A stretch of 64,000 nucleotides of DNA from Polyodon spathula (GCF_017654505.1 NC_054538.1:59618184-59682183), one strand, 5' to 3'; positions 32,125 to 42,857 are shown, numbered from the stretch's first letter. Made by a program: numbers and translations. Notes: a model not told the origin generated them from the letters alone.

Positions 32125-32757
32125 AGGGCACACTATGTACTTAAACGAAAGGAACGTTAGCTTTAACGGCATCGTAAACATTGCCTCCATTTGGTAAAGT
32201 CCATGTACACATGTACACTGTGTGAACCCCCCCCCACACCACCACAAATCAGATTATATTTTCATGTAAAAGGACAAGTTCAATTCTGTTACATCATAGT
32301 AACATCACAGTACCTGGGGTAAAGCTTAGTTAATCTTAAAACTGAATTATGAAAGATCTAAAGGTATAAAAACTGTAATGAAAGTAGACCAATTTCTCAA
32401 TCAGCCCAGCCAAACTACATAACCAACACTAAGTATTTTAAAAAAGGCATAACAATACTACCCAGCATGCAATACTCCGTAAACAATACTTTAAAAAAAT
32501 ATTTTGACACAAACTGCAAATACATCATTATGACTACACATTTAAACACACTGCTAAACATGAAGTAAATGAAACTCATGTTAGTGTTATTTTACTTTTG
32601 TCCCAGAGAAACTCAATTAAATGCCCTGTTTTTCTAAAGTAAATTGTAAAATGTCTGTATTGTACTAGATCCAGTACATTGTACTGTAAAACTATCAGCC
32701 AGTAATTACATTGACTTTAGTTAAATTGGCTATAACTAATGACAAGCAAATAAAATG
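30232..32757. other. Intron DNA, no feature recognised
   Basis: A GC-richer patch at 30780-31030 is open on the minus strand (ASLSYAHHYSLTASHIL and more) but has no recognised homology. (TA)n at 31579-31602 and a T tract of about 37 at 32084-32120. Confidence 0.45.
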
Positions 32758-32799
32758 ATAGAGAGAGAAAGAGAGAGAGATAGAGAGAGAGAGAGAGAC
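32758..32799. repeat. (GA)n microsatellite
   Basis: GA repeats with three small interruptions. Confidence 0.95.
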
Positions 32800-32924
32800 A
32801 CGCACACACCCCACCCACTGGATATATAGCGGGTGTCCTGGTCCAACATAAATCCACTATATATCGAGGGCTGCGATATAGTCAGAGACACATAGAAAAA
32901 CAAACAGGCCAACAAATAAATACT

Positions 32925-33475
32925 GTACAACCACTCCCTCGTTTTATCGGGGGTGTCAGGGTCCAGTATAAATCCTCTGCTTTTTCACATTTTTCATATA
33001 AAAAGCACACCATTTTAATTCGTACAACGAAGGGTAATTGCTTCTCATCAACTTCAGTCTCAAATTAATTTCATGAGTCTTCCTCTCTTTTCTCAAATGC
33101 ACAAACCCGCTGCATTGAAATAATCCACTCACAACAACATGGGAGGCTTGTTGCTAGGGAGCTGACGTCACTGCCTTGTGGCTTTTGCTAGTGCATTGCT
33201 TCCACACTGAACACCTCGTTGGCTAAACTAAAAACCATTTCAGCAAGTAGATATTTAATTTGCTTTGTGTTATTGTGCCATACCTGTGTATATAATAACA
33301 GTTCGATATTAATGCTTTGTTTTTACTTGTTTTGTATACTGTTGTTTGTGATGTGCAGTATGAAATAAAACGAACAGTAATTCTAAGTACCTATGTATAT
33401 TGCTGGGATACCAACTCCAGACTATGACATATCCAATCCGCAGTATAGCGAGGGGTGTGATAATGAGGGGAGGTA
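32925..33475. mobile_element. Possible pogo/Tigger-type MITE
   Basis: Left end ACCACTCCCTCGTTTTATCG and right end (inverse) ACCTCCCCTCATTATCACAC share the 'CCCTCGTTTATCGCG' style of Tigger ends, imperfectly. The motif ATATAGCG/ATATCGAGG also recurs just left (32820-32880), so two eroded ends may overlap. A second copy of its right part lies at 35363-35557. Confidence 0.42.
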
Positions 33476-33570
33476 TATATACCAGTGCTATATCTAGTCT
33501 CTACACGCCCTTTATTCAAAATTTTCAAACCTTTTTTTTGCCTTAGAGCCTGGATTAAAACTGTAATATA
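33310..33570 (+). repeat. Local duplication, copy 1 (copy 2 at 35363-35640)
   Basis: Runs from ATTAATGCTTTGTTTTTACT through the MITE end into the left end of the Tc1 element (GCCTTAGAGCCTGG). Copy 2 is closely similar but has about 38 extra bases in the middle (near 35457-35494). Both copies contain the same element-element junction. Confidence 0.85.
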
Positions 33571-35090
33571 TATATTATAATATATGATATATATATATAT
33601 CTATATAATAGTATATATATAATATATATATATATATTTTTATTTATCTACACATCTTAGCCCACAACTTCCAAGTGAAAAAAATATTCTAGAAATTTGT
33701 AGAAAATTTATTAAAAATAAAAACTGAAACAGCTTGGTTAGATAAGTGTCCACCCCCCTTATAATAACAATCCTAAATTAGCTCAGGTGTAACCAATCGC
33801 CTACAAAATCACACACCGTTAAGTGGTCTCCACCTGTGTTAAATTGTAGTGAGTCAAATGATTTCAGGATAAATTCAGCAGTTCCAGGACATCACAAGGG
33901 AGAACTGACCCACGTGTGAAGTTTCGTTTCTCAGTTAGTACTCTGCCTGGGTTGCACATTTCAAAGCAAAGACTCAATCATGAGCACCAAGGCGCTTTCT
34001 GCAGCACAGATCAGGGGATGGGTATAAAAAATATCAAAAGACTTGAATATCCCTTGGAGCACGGTCAAGACGATTATTAAGAAGTGGAAAGCATATGGCA
34101 CCACCAAGACCCTGCCTAGATCACGTCGTCCCTCCAAACTGGATGACTGAACAAGGACGAGACTGATCAGAGAGGCTACCAAAAGGCCAATGGCAACTTT
34201 GCAAGAAAGCTGAAACTGGGATGGAAGTTCACCTTTCAGCATGATGACCCAAAGCACACAGCCAAAGCTACACTGGAGTGGCTAAGGAAAGAAAAGGTAA
34301 ATGTCCTTGAGTTGCCCAGTCAGAGCCCCCACCTAAATCCAATCAAAAATGTGTGGCATGACTTGAAGATTGCTGTCCATCAATGCTCCCCAAGGAACTT
34401 GACAGAGCTTGAATAGTTTTGTAAAGAAGAATGGTCAAATATTGCCAAACCTAGATGTGCAATGTTGGTAGAGACCTATCCCAACACTCACAGCTGTAAT
34501 TGCTGCCAGAGGTGCTTCCACCAAGTATTAACCTCTTACGCCCCCCCTGCTCCGTGGGCGGAACATCGGTATTGCAATTACACATTATATTTAAAAAATC
34601 ATTTGTAATATTACAAAAGCAAAACAGCAAAAAAAACCTGACCCAATATCAAAAACATTGTTTTCCTACCATCAAACAGCAAAGGAATTTTTCGAATTCG
34701 CCATTTCACCGATTTCGGTGATCACGTTGTAGGGGAGGTCACAAGTTTTCCATTCATACAATGACTTTGTAGCCTAATCCATTGAAGAGTAATCAATGTG
34801 CGTACGTAAACAAGACACATATTTGCAAGCGAGAGCGCAACGTTACGCATATAGGATCAAGGTTTCTTACCGTTTTCTGATTTGTAAAATTTCTAAAATC
34901 GAACGAAATGGCGAGCAGTGTTCCAAAGCATCCCAAAAGAAGTCGATTCAGTCTTTTTGAAGATGGATAATAGTGAAAGTGACGGCGAAAATGACTTTCT
35001 GGGTTGGACAGCGCAGATTCAGCGTCTGTGAAGCAGCATTTGAGGATGGATTGGAGCCTCTTCAGGATTTGTAAGTATAATGGATCCACA

Positions 35091-35094
35091 CTAC

Positions 35095-35132
<38 letters not shown>
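35091..35132. repeat. (ATT)n microsatellite
   Basis: About 13 ATT units. A shorter tract is at 35882-35906. Confidence 0.96.
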
Positions 35133-35362
35133 GTAATTTTCAATATGCATTTTTACTGTAAATGTTATTAGAAAATGCAACCATTGACTCTCAAGGGGCA
35201 CATAAAAATAAAAAATTTAAAATAATTTTTATTGCATAGTAAAGAGCAACACCATGTCTGATCTGTGCTGTGCTGCTGTATACGCTCCCTGATCTTTACA
35301 ATGCAATACAAGTTGCAAGAAGTAATTGTTGCTTCCTGGCCGTCTTTATTATTTTCTCATAT

Positions 35363-35640
35363 TAATGCTTTGTTTTTACTTGTTTTGTATACTGCTGTTT
35401 GTGATGTGCAGTATGAAATAAAACGAACAGTAATTCTAAGTACCTATGTATACTGCAGCTAAGGCATATGCAGTTAGACAGTAAAAACTGGGAACCAACT
35501 CCAGGACTATGACATATCCAAATCCGCAGTATAGCGAGGGGTGATATAATGAGGGGAGGGTATATACAGTGCCTATAGATAGTCTACACGCCCTTTCAAA
35601 ATTTTCACCTTTTGTTGCCTTAGAGCCTGGAATTAAAATG
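35363..35640 (+). repeat. Local duplication, copy 2
   Basis: Matches 33310-33570, including the junction between the MITE right end (GCAGTATAGCGAGGGGTG) and the Tc1 left end (CAGTGCCTATAGATAGTCTA). It lies inside the piggyBac-type element, and the Tc1 similarity stops soon after GCCTTAGAGCCTGG. Confidence 0.85.
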
Positions 35641-37167
35641 CATTAATGCATCAATAATCATTGATTTAGATTATTGCATGGGAGTGTTTAGCAAACATTT
35701 TTATATTTCACCTAGAGACAGTGTAGGTTCCTTAGCCTTTCAAGATAAGCTGTCTGCCTGCTCCAACAATCTCTCACTCTGTTCCTTTGTTTGCCACATG
35801 TCAATCAAAGTAAACATGAAAGGAACTGAGGTGTTTTCAGTCTGGCAGCCTGATTTAGAGCAGCAAAGGTGTCTGCAATCCATTATTATTATTATTATTA
35901 TTATTGTAGACATTTAGCAGATGCCTTTATCCAATAATCAACGTATGTTCACATGTCAGCCGTGCTTGAATGAGTGTAACCACTTTATTTTGAAAAAAAA
36001 ACCTCATTATTTTGCTTCTTCACATTTACATACTTTCAAGCAAGTGAGTAACAAAAATACAGTCAGGTACTGGAAATTCAGAGCTACAAAAAAATCCCAG
36101 TAGCAACATTCTCCTTCACAAACACACAGTTATGTGAGAGCAATGTGCCTGACAGTTGTGGCATATGAACCGAGAGTATTTGTCATGCATACTCATCATG
36201 GACACATTTCGGACACCCCAAAGCTCCCCAAAAGGCCACCTTTTGAATGAAATATTGGACAAAAGTAAAAAAGAGGATTATAAAATCGAATTCATGTGGC
36301 AATGTATAGCATGTGAGGTGCCAGAAGGTAACCTCCCTTTTAGATCTTGCTCAAGAAACTAGTGTATGGCCATAAAGATTTACATACTATTCATTTTTTG
36401 AGAGGTTTGGGGACCCTTGGGCCTAGTTTTGTAAAAACTCATGTAGAATTTTATCACTTTATTCAATCAATTTTTATCCAGTGTAGTAGACATGTTGAGG
36501 AAGCACTGGAAAAAAAATCTGTCTCTTTTCATGTGCTACAAGGTGAAAAAATGACGATAGAATATAAACAAATGAAAAGCATTTCTTGTTTTTCATGTTT
36601 TTTTTTTTCTGGATATCTCCTTCCAGTGTGGTACTGAGTAAGACTTATATCAAATCAGGGGGTTACCTTGAATTCAAGCCCTGAACCATGCCTGTGCTGT
36701 CTATACTTTAGAAGATAATGTGATTTATTTAAGGCCATAGCCCTCCAGGCGGAAATTGCCTGTGGGAGGCTGGAGGTTTAAGAGGTTAACTCAGGGGGGT
36801 GGAGACTTATCCAATTATGATCTTTCAGTTTTGTATTTTTAATATATATATTATTTTTTTTTTCAATAAAAACTTTTTTCTCCTTAACAGTGTGGAGTAT
36901 GATGTGTACACAAGAAAACAAATCCTCATTTAAATGTATGAAACTCTGAGGCACTGACACAACAAAATGTGAAAAAAAAAGTTCAGGGGGGTGTAGACTT
37001 TCTATAGACACTGTCCATTAAGGAGAAGATTACCTAACTAAATAGGAAAAAAAAACACAGCCAATATACATGCATACACACACACACACACACACAAATA
37101 CATAAAAACATGTATTACTAAAACAATCACATTAAACCAACAAAGTATGAACTTGTCACAAATAGTC

Positions 37168-37173
37168 TTTAAT
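37168..37173 (-). promoter_or_regulatory. Candidate poly(A) signal ATTAAA
   Basis: ATTAAA (minus strand) lies about 90 bp downstream of the stop at 37261. It is the common variant of AATAAA. I found no AATAAA in minus orientation between here and the end of the neighbouring Tc1 element near 37013, so this is the best candidate for ending a transcript using the exon at 37261-39438. Confidence 0.4.
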
Positions 37174-37260
37174 CTTTAAAAATAAATGGCAGAATAATAA
37201 CATTTCATGGCACATAATTTCTGCTTTTTTGTCTTTTGTATTATTGCACTGAACACTTAA

Positions 37261-39438
37261 TCAAACACTTGACAAATTATTAATCAGAAAAGCTGCCTCT
37301 TCTGTAGTGCCAAAAGTTAATTTCCAGACCTCTGACTGCAAGTTTAAATTATCACTTGGAGTACAGATTACCATGTGGTTTCTATTTTGGTCCTGAAGCT
37401 GTTTGCAGAGACTTTGCTCCGACTCCGAGCAGTTCCTACCTCGCTTGGCAAAAACAAGTTCAAGTCTTGTTAAATGATCCTTGTCTGCAACAAACACACA
37501 CCTGAGATCAGCACGGGAAAACAGATGAATGACATCAAACTGTGCTTTCTTTGGCAGGATAAATATTGCACTTGGAATAGGATAAAAAACGCTGTCTTCC
37601 TGCACAAGCCCAATGTGTGTGTCAGTGAGAACAAGAGATTTGAAAGACGTGCAACAGGAGTGGGAAACAATTTCTGCCACGACAGTAGTGTACAGAAGTA
37701 GATTAACATCGCCCAGAGACGGTTTGTTTTTCTCCATATTTCCATGGAGCATGTAAACTAGGTCTGCAAGGACTTTCTTGAATTTGCAGCAAACCAGCAC
37801 TCCACTGGCCAGATTGAAGTCTGTGATTTCAGACTTCCAGTCAAGTGCGAGCTGCATCAGATCCCCCTTGAGAAGAAGATGGTTCATGTAGACTGTGTCA
37901 TCACTGCTGCAAGTCAAAACCCTTAACAAATCACAACATAATTCTTGAGTAAGGTGTCTGTTGTAAGTAAAGATGGTCAATATACTATCTTCAGTAGACC
38001 CAAGAAGTCTAACATTCTGCCCAGAAAAACCAATCTGAACTTCCTTAACGGACTCAAGAGGAAGCTCATGGAATATTGCTAACATGCATCCAGCATTATG
38101 TTGATTGCTGTTAGATATTACTGCATACAGAACAGAGTCAAGTAAAAGGACACAACCAGGTTGTGGCACAGGATGTTTACAACTGGCCACCGCAAGCCAA
38201 TAAACTCCTTGCAGCAGATTCTTAGTCTCAGCACCATAAGGTAAAATAGAACTCAGACACTCAAAGAACTTTTGCAAAGGGAGTGTTTGAAGCTTAAGGA
38301 GATCCCCTGGAAATTGTACTAGCCTCTGGCATAGCACTTGAAGATTCTCAAAAGATTCACTTTTATACGCAACAACAGAAGTGGCTGGTGATCCAAGCAG
38401 TTCTGTGTGCCACATAGGACGTTGAGACAAGTACCTTGTGATGTTGTCTGATGGTATTATATTATCAGGCTCATTGCTCTCATAAAGATGTATTGCGGTT
38501 GAGTCTGAGAAGCATGCTTTTGTTTGTTTGAGATCTGGTTTTAAAGTCACTTCAAGCTGTATCCTCTGCACAAATGGCAATTCTTTTATTACTGAATACA
38601 TCTGATCATACCAGCTGCATCTGTATTCGTAGTCTCCTTCTCTAACCTGTCTAATGACCTTCTGAGTGTTTTGCAGATGACGACTAGCATCTTTATAAAT
38701 GCAAGACAGCTTGCTAACAAAATACCCAAGGCCATAGTTTTGCTCAGCTCCGAGATGTGAAGATGCACTTTCTGTCTCTGATGAGCTCCACTTATGTCTC
38801 TCTAGCTCTTGCTCAATCGAGACTTCCGAGATTTGAGAATGACAAAATCCACCCTCCATCGGGATTTCCTGTGATGGGCTGTGCTCTTGCGCTGGGACTT
38901 CAAACATTATATTGGTCTCAGTGAGACCATGTCTATCGATGTTTCCTAGCTCAGTCTCCAGATTACCAAAATGTGGGTTGGTCAAATTGTGTAACAAGGA
39001 CCCTTCAGGTTCATCGTCTGAGCAACTGTGCACCCTTTCAACCATGAGATCTCTGCTGTTGCTCATTTGTCTTTTTTTCTTGTGACACAATTTGCTCTCA
39101 TTACCATGCCTTTCTACTAAGACTGGTGAAGGCTTTTGCAGATTCCCTCTCAAATAATTTTCATTCTGATGTTGCTTCAGCTCTTTACTTAATTCCAATG
39201 GAATTTCATAGCACATTGATTTATGAGATGTCCAATTCCATTCTTTTATAGTCTGATTCTTCCCAATTCTAGCACTCTGGTCCGTTTCAGTAACATAATC
39301 ATACCCCCAATGTACTGGCCAGTGTTCTTCATTATGGTGTTCTTCAAATCTGTTACTTTTTGGAGACGCACTGAGAAAAGCAGCTTCCTCTTCAGGGACA
39401 GGTGGGAAGTTAGGCCATGGTTTGGGACTCTCATTTGT
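37261..39438 (-). CDS. KIF16B: Candidate alternative 3'-terminal exon of KIF16B, 725 codons, PX-less C-terminus
   Basis: Longest open frame in the window. A Met at 39216 would give 651 residues, but the frame stays open 74 codons upstream to an acceptor (CTCTTTTTACACAG) at 39438. Entry is in phase 0, matching the donor at 42858, so the predicted join is KYE/TNESPKPWPNFPPVPEEE. Residues 1 to about 230 are polar and Ser/Glu-rich, with acidic patches such as CSDDEPEGSLL. From about 240 the sequence has the alternating hydrophobic pattern of folded domains: YRCSWYDQMYSVIKELP, then SPATSVVAYKSESFENL, LLLDSVLYAVISNS, SLVLTDTHIGLVQEDSVF and DVIHLFSRADLRCVFV. These stretches faintly suggest PH-like beta folds, but I recognise no named domain. 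The stop is followed about 90 bp later by ATTAAA. The absence of stops over 2.1 kb of AT-rich DNA argues for selection. Alternatives are a nested same-strand gene or a terminal exon of an unseen transcript. Confidence 0.72.
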   Translation of the reverse strand, partial: TNESPKPWPNFPPVPEEEAAFLSASPKSNRFEEHHNEEHWPVHWGYDYVTETDQSARIGKNQTIKEWNWTSHKSMCYEIPLELSKELKQHQNENYLRGNLQKPSPVLVERHGNESKLCHKKKRQMSNSRDLMVERVHSCSDDEPEGSLLHNLTNPHFGNLETELGNIDRHGLTETNIMFEVPAQEHSPSQEIPMEGGFCHSQISEVSIEQELERHKWSSSETESASSHLGAEQNYGLGYFVSKLSCIYKDASRHLQNTQKVIRQVREGDYEYRCSWYDQMYSVIKELPFVQRIQLEVTLKPDLKQTKACFSDSTAIHLYESNEPDNIIPSDNITRYLSQRPMWHTELLGSPATSVVAYKSESFENLQVLCQRLVQFPGDLLKLQTLPLQKFFECLSSILPYGAETKNLLQGVYWLAVASCKHPVPQPGCVLLLDSVLYAVISNSNQHNAGCMLAIFHELPLESVKEVQIGFSGQNVRLLGSTEDSILTIFTYNRHLTQELCCDLLRVLTCSSDDTVYMNHLLLKGDLMQLALDWKSEITDFNLASGVLVCCKFKKVLADLVYMLHGNMEKNKPSLGDVNLLLYTTVVAEIVSHSCCTSFKSLVLTDTHIGLVQEDSVFYPIPSAIFILPKKAQFDVIHLFSRADLRCVFVADKDHLTRLELVFAKRGRNCSESEQSLCKQLQDQNRNHMVICTPSDNLNLQSEVWKLTFGTTEEAAFLINNLSSV

Positions 39439-41030
39439 CTGTGTAAAAAGAGGGGTGTCTTTGGCTTAAGAACAATATATGTCAGCCTGTTAATCTTCAT
39501 CAGCTTATTGTTTTAAAATGTTTCATGTATTCTCATTTAAACTATCAGAAAAACATAAAAAAAATGTTAATTAGAAGAAAATAATTTGAAGAGAGAAAAG
39601 TAAAGTTACTGATTGTCATATCCAATGAAGAAGCCGTTACAGTATCCATTTTTCTTGGTATTTTTCCAACCCAGCCTTAAAAAATGTAGTCCATTGTTTG
39701 TTCCTTCTTGACGCTACAATTGGAATTACTTTTGTATAGATGTTTTTCATATGGCTTAAGCGCAAACTAAATACATTTTAAACTTACCCACATTGAACCT
39801 TTAATACTGAAGATCTGAGATAGATTATTAGAAAAAAAAACAAAAAGAATTGTATGTCTTACAGCAACACCTTCTGGCAGTAACTGGAAAATAACCAGGT
39901 TTATCCAAAGCTAACACAGTGTTAGCAGGTCAGAACCATGCATTGCCTTAGCTAATGTATATTTAAGGCTTGAAGTTTTTAGTTTTAACTGATAATAACC
40001 GAAAAAACGCCCCTGAAGACCTATCTAGAATTTTTCTTTTTTTAAACCCATAAAAACTTGGGTTTCAGCAATATGTTTTTTTAATAATGGCAATCATTCA
40101 CTATTGTTTCTACATAAAGAAAACGTTTTTTCAGAAGGCAGGCATTGTGTAAAGACATTACTAGTGACCAATTGGAAATGTTTGTGGATCTACCTATAAT
40201 AGAATACATTTGTTCGAGAGACTTGTGACTGGGGTGGGCTGGGAAATAATAACTAAATAATGAAACACTCTATAGTGTTGTAAAATTATTTGTGTTATTG
40301 TTTAGGACCAATAAATTCAGGACTAGTAATTATTTTAAAAGTTAGGTTAACATTTAGATTTGCAAAATTAATTATGTCTCTCCAGCTCTTGCTCAGTCAA
40401 GACTTCTGAGATTTGAGAATGACAAAATCAACCCTCCATCAGGATTTCCTGATAATAAATTATTATATTTATTTCTTCACCAAATCCGGACCCCAACATT
40501 ACAGTGTGATAGAAACAAGGGACCTAATAGGCCGTAAAACAAAATACTTTGCACAGTTCTCGGATTCAAAATGCATCCAGAGTTCTATCTAAATTGCCTG
40601 AATTCTAAATATGGACACTTCAACGCAGTTAATGTTTGTGTATGTGTTGATAAAACATACATGCAATTTATTATAGAGACTGAAAATTCATGCATTTGAG
40701 TGTTGTTTATTTTGAATAACAAAAAATAAGAGTTTTGCCAAATAATAATAGAAAAAAAATAAAAATAAAAACAAAAAAATTCAAGCCCAAGTTAGTATAT
40801 TTCAAGTCCTGGCATATAGCTGGTGCAACTACGAGATGAAAATTAGCCCCCAAGTGCACTAAAGCAAAACAGGTTTACACCATTGAGTCATTACAGAATT
40901 TTTTTTTTTCTGTGCAGCTGCTAGGCTTAGAAAAATGGGATACTGCTTTGAAATTAGAAGAAACACACAAAGACCACCACACCAAACCAATAAGGATTCA
41001 AATCAAAGTAGGATTGCATTGGATTATTTT

Positions 41031-41062
<32 letters not shown>

Positions 41063-41085
41063 CACACACACACACACACAACACA
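39439..41085. other. KIF16B intron upstream of the large exon
   Basis: Apart from the 80-bp exon copy at 40372-40451, it has only A/T-rich DNA and a (TA)n(CA)n tract at 41031-41085 next to the following Tc1 element. Confidence 0.5.
40372..40451 (-). pseudogene. Decayed partial copy of the large KIF16B exon
   Basis: Eighty bases that match 38792-38871, inside the large exon, without gaps; I count 74 identities. The copy lies 1580 bp upstream of its source in the sense of transcription, in the same orientation, in the intron before the exon. The source encodes a stretch containing GGFCHSQISEVS and QELERHK; in the copy a Gly codon has become TGA, so the frame is closed. Similarity stops sharply at both ends. 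It looks like a local duplication, not a working exon. Confidence 0.8.
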
Positions 41086-42692
41086 CAGTACTGTGCAAAA
41101 GTTTTAGGCAGGTGTGAAAAAATGCTGTAAAGTACGAATGCTTTCAAAAACAGACATATTAATAGAATATATTTACCAATTAGCTAAATGCAAAGTGAGT
41201 GAACAGAAGAAAAATCTAAATCAAATCCATAGTTGGTGTGACCACCCTCTGCCTTCAAAACAGCATCATTTCTTATAGGTACACTTTCACAAAGTCAGGG
41301 ATTTTGTAGGCATATAGTCAAGTGTATGATTAAACAATTATACCAAACAGGTGCTAATGATCATCAATTCAATACATAGGTTGAAACACAATCAATAACT
41401 GAAACAGAAACAGCTGTGTAGGAGGAATAAAACTGGGTGAGGAACAGTCAAACTCAGCTAACAAGGTGAGGTTGCTGAAGACAGTTTACTGTCAAAAGTC
41501 ATACACCATGGCAAGACTGAGCACAGCAACAAGACACAAGGTAGTTATGCTGCATCAGCAAGGTCTCTCCCAGGCAGAAATTTCAAGGCTGACAGGGGTT
41601 TCCAGATGTGCTGTCCAAGCTCTTTTGAAGAAGCACAAAGAAACGGGCAATGTTGAGGACCACAGACGTAGTCGTCGGCCAAGGAAACTTACTGCAGCAG
41701 ATGAAAGACACATCATGCTTACTTCCCTTCGCAATCGGAAGATGTCCAGCAATGCCATCAGCTCAGAATTGGCAGAAAACAGTGGCACCCTGGTACGCCC
41801 ATCTACTGTCTGGAGAAGTCTGGTCAGAAGTGGCCTTCGTGGAAGACTTGCAGCCAAAAAGCTATACCTCCGACGTGAAAACAAGGCCAAGCGACTCAAC
41901 TATGCACGAAAACACAGGAACTGGGGTGCAGAAAAATGGCAGCAGGTGCTCTGGACTGATGAGTCAAAATTTGAAATATTTCGCTGTAGCAGAAGGCAGC
42001 TTGTTCGTCGAAGGGCTGGAGAGCGGTACACGAATGAGTGTCTGCAGGCAACAATAAAGCATGGTGGAGGTTCCTTGCAAGTTTGGGGCTGCATTTCTGC
42101 AAATGGAGTTGGGGATTTGGTCAGAATTAATGGTCTCCTCAATGCTGAGAAGTACAGGCAGATACTTATTCATCATTCAATACCATCAGGGAGGCATCTG
42201 ATTGGCCCCAAATTTATTCTGCAGCATGAGAACGACACCAAACATACAGCAAAAGTCATTAAGAACTATCTTCAGCGTAAAGAAGAACAAGAAGTCCTGA
42301 AAGTGATGGTATGGCCCCCACAGAGCCCTGATCTCAACATCTTCGAGTCTGTCTGGGATTACAAGAAGAGACAGAAGCAACTGAGGCTGCCTAAATCCAC
42401 AGAAGAACTGTGGTTAGTTCTCCAAGATGTTTGGGCCAACCTACCTGCCGAGTTCCTTATAAAACTGTGTGCAAGTGTACCTAGAAGAATTGATGCTGTT
42501 TTGAAGGCAAAGGGTGGTCACACCAAATATTGATTTGATGTAGATTTTTCTTCTGTTCACTCACTTTGCATTTAGTTAATTGATAAATATAATCTATTAA
42601 CATATCTATTTTTGAAAGCATTCTTACTTTACAGCATTTTTTTCACACCTGCCTAAAACTTTTGCTGTGCGTAAAAAAAGTGTTGCACAGTA
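41086..42692 (+). mobile_element. Complete Tc1-like transposon with intact transposase
   Basis: Left end CAGTACTGTGCAAAAGTTTT and right end (inverse) begin imperfect inverted repeats of about 140 bp that extend to CAAAGTGAGTGAACAGAAGA on the left and its inverse on the right. The right repeat carries a 20-bp insertion near 42665-42684. One full transposase gene lies between. Flanked on the left by a (CA)n tract. Confidence 0.9.
41508..42533 (+). CDS. Tc1-like transposase, intact
   Basis: Cut-and-paste DDE transposase of 341 residues, without stops. The start chosen is the Met of MARLSTATRHKVVMLHQQGL, where the family normally begins; the frame is open 14 codons further up to 41466. Residues 1-110 form the paired-like bipartite DNA-binding domain (QAEISRLTGVSRCAVQALLK; the basic linker RRSRRPRK). 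Catalytic residues: Asp in LWTDESKFEIF, Asp in LQHENDTKHTAK, Glu in SPDLNIFESVWDYKK. The C-terminus is KAKGGHTKY. Usual family length is about 340, so it is full length. Whether it is active cannot be told from sequence; QHENDTKHT differs from the usual QQDNDPKHT. Confidence 0.92.
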   Translation: MARLSTATRHKVVMLHQQGLSQAEISRLTGVSRCAVQALLKKHKETGNVEDHRRSRRPRKLTAADERHIMLTSLRNRKMSSNAISSELAENSGTLVRPSTVWRSLVRSGLRGRLAAKKLYLRRENKAKRLNYARKHRNWGAEKWQQVLWTDESKFEIFRCSRRQLVRRRAGERYTNECLQATIKHGGGSLQVWGCISANGVGDLVRINGLLNAEKYRQILIHHSIPSGRHLIGPKFILQHENDTKHTAKVIKNYLQRKEEQEVLKVMVWPPQSPDLNIFESVWDYKKRQKQLRLPKSTEELWLVLQDVWANLPAEFLIKLCASVPRRIDAVLKAKGGHTKY

Positions 42693-42857
42693 ATAACACA
42701 CATGTATAATACACACATATATATAGATATATAGTATAATATATATATATGATATATACATATATATATAATTAATATTAATATAGATATATTAATTAAA
42801 ATTAAAAATTAATAGCCATTTGTTTTTTAATTTAAAAGAAAAAAACAACAACCTTAC

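Larger units (their letters stand above)
34532..36785. mobile_element. piggyBac-type element inserted at TTAA inside a Tc1
   Basis: Flanked by TTAA at 34528-34531 and 36786-36789, with inverted ends CCTCTTACGCC and (inverse) CCTCTTAAACC. Removing it and one TTAA restores a continuous Tc1 sequence (AAGTATTAACTCAGGG), as expected of piggyBac. No complete transposase is visible. A short acidic stretch (MDNSESDGENDFLGW, plus strand near 34965) is compatible with a piggyBac N-terminus but weak. The interior also carries an (ATT)n tract and copy 2 of the local duplication. Confidence 0.72.
33483..37013 (+). mobile_element. Tc1-like element split by a piggyBac-type insertion
   Basis: The left end (CAGTGCTATATCTAGTCTCT) pairs with the right end CTATAGACACTG. 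Transposase remains start at 33980 (MSTKALSAAQIRGWV) and include RPSKLDD and [16 protein letters not shown] deletion of roughly 150 codons then joins directly to the second catalytic region (HDDPK-like). The C-terminus ASTKY ends at the TTAA where 34532-36785 is inserted. After the insertion the sequence resumes with CTCAGGGGGGTGGAGACTTA, the normal downstream part. Dead copy. Confidence 0.85.

Noticed and set aside
35906..35935. ACATTTAGCAGATGCCTTTATCCAA here and TTTATTAGCAGACGCCCTTATCCA near 53530 as a SINE
   Set aside because: This short motif is widespread in fish repeats, but no tRNA-like head or A/B boxes were seen, so no SINE is claimed.
37470..37745. Shorter ORFs on both strands inside the large exon
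   Set aside because: They are shadows of the 725-codon frame.
41555..42380. ORFs of 60-135 codons overlapping the intact Tc1 transposase
   Set aside because: Other-frame shadows of the transposase gene.
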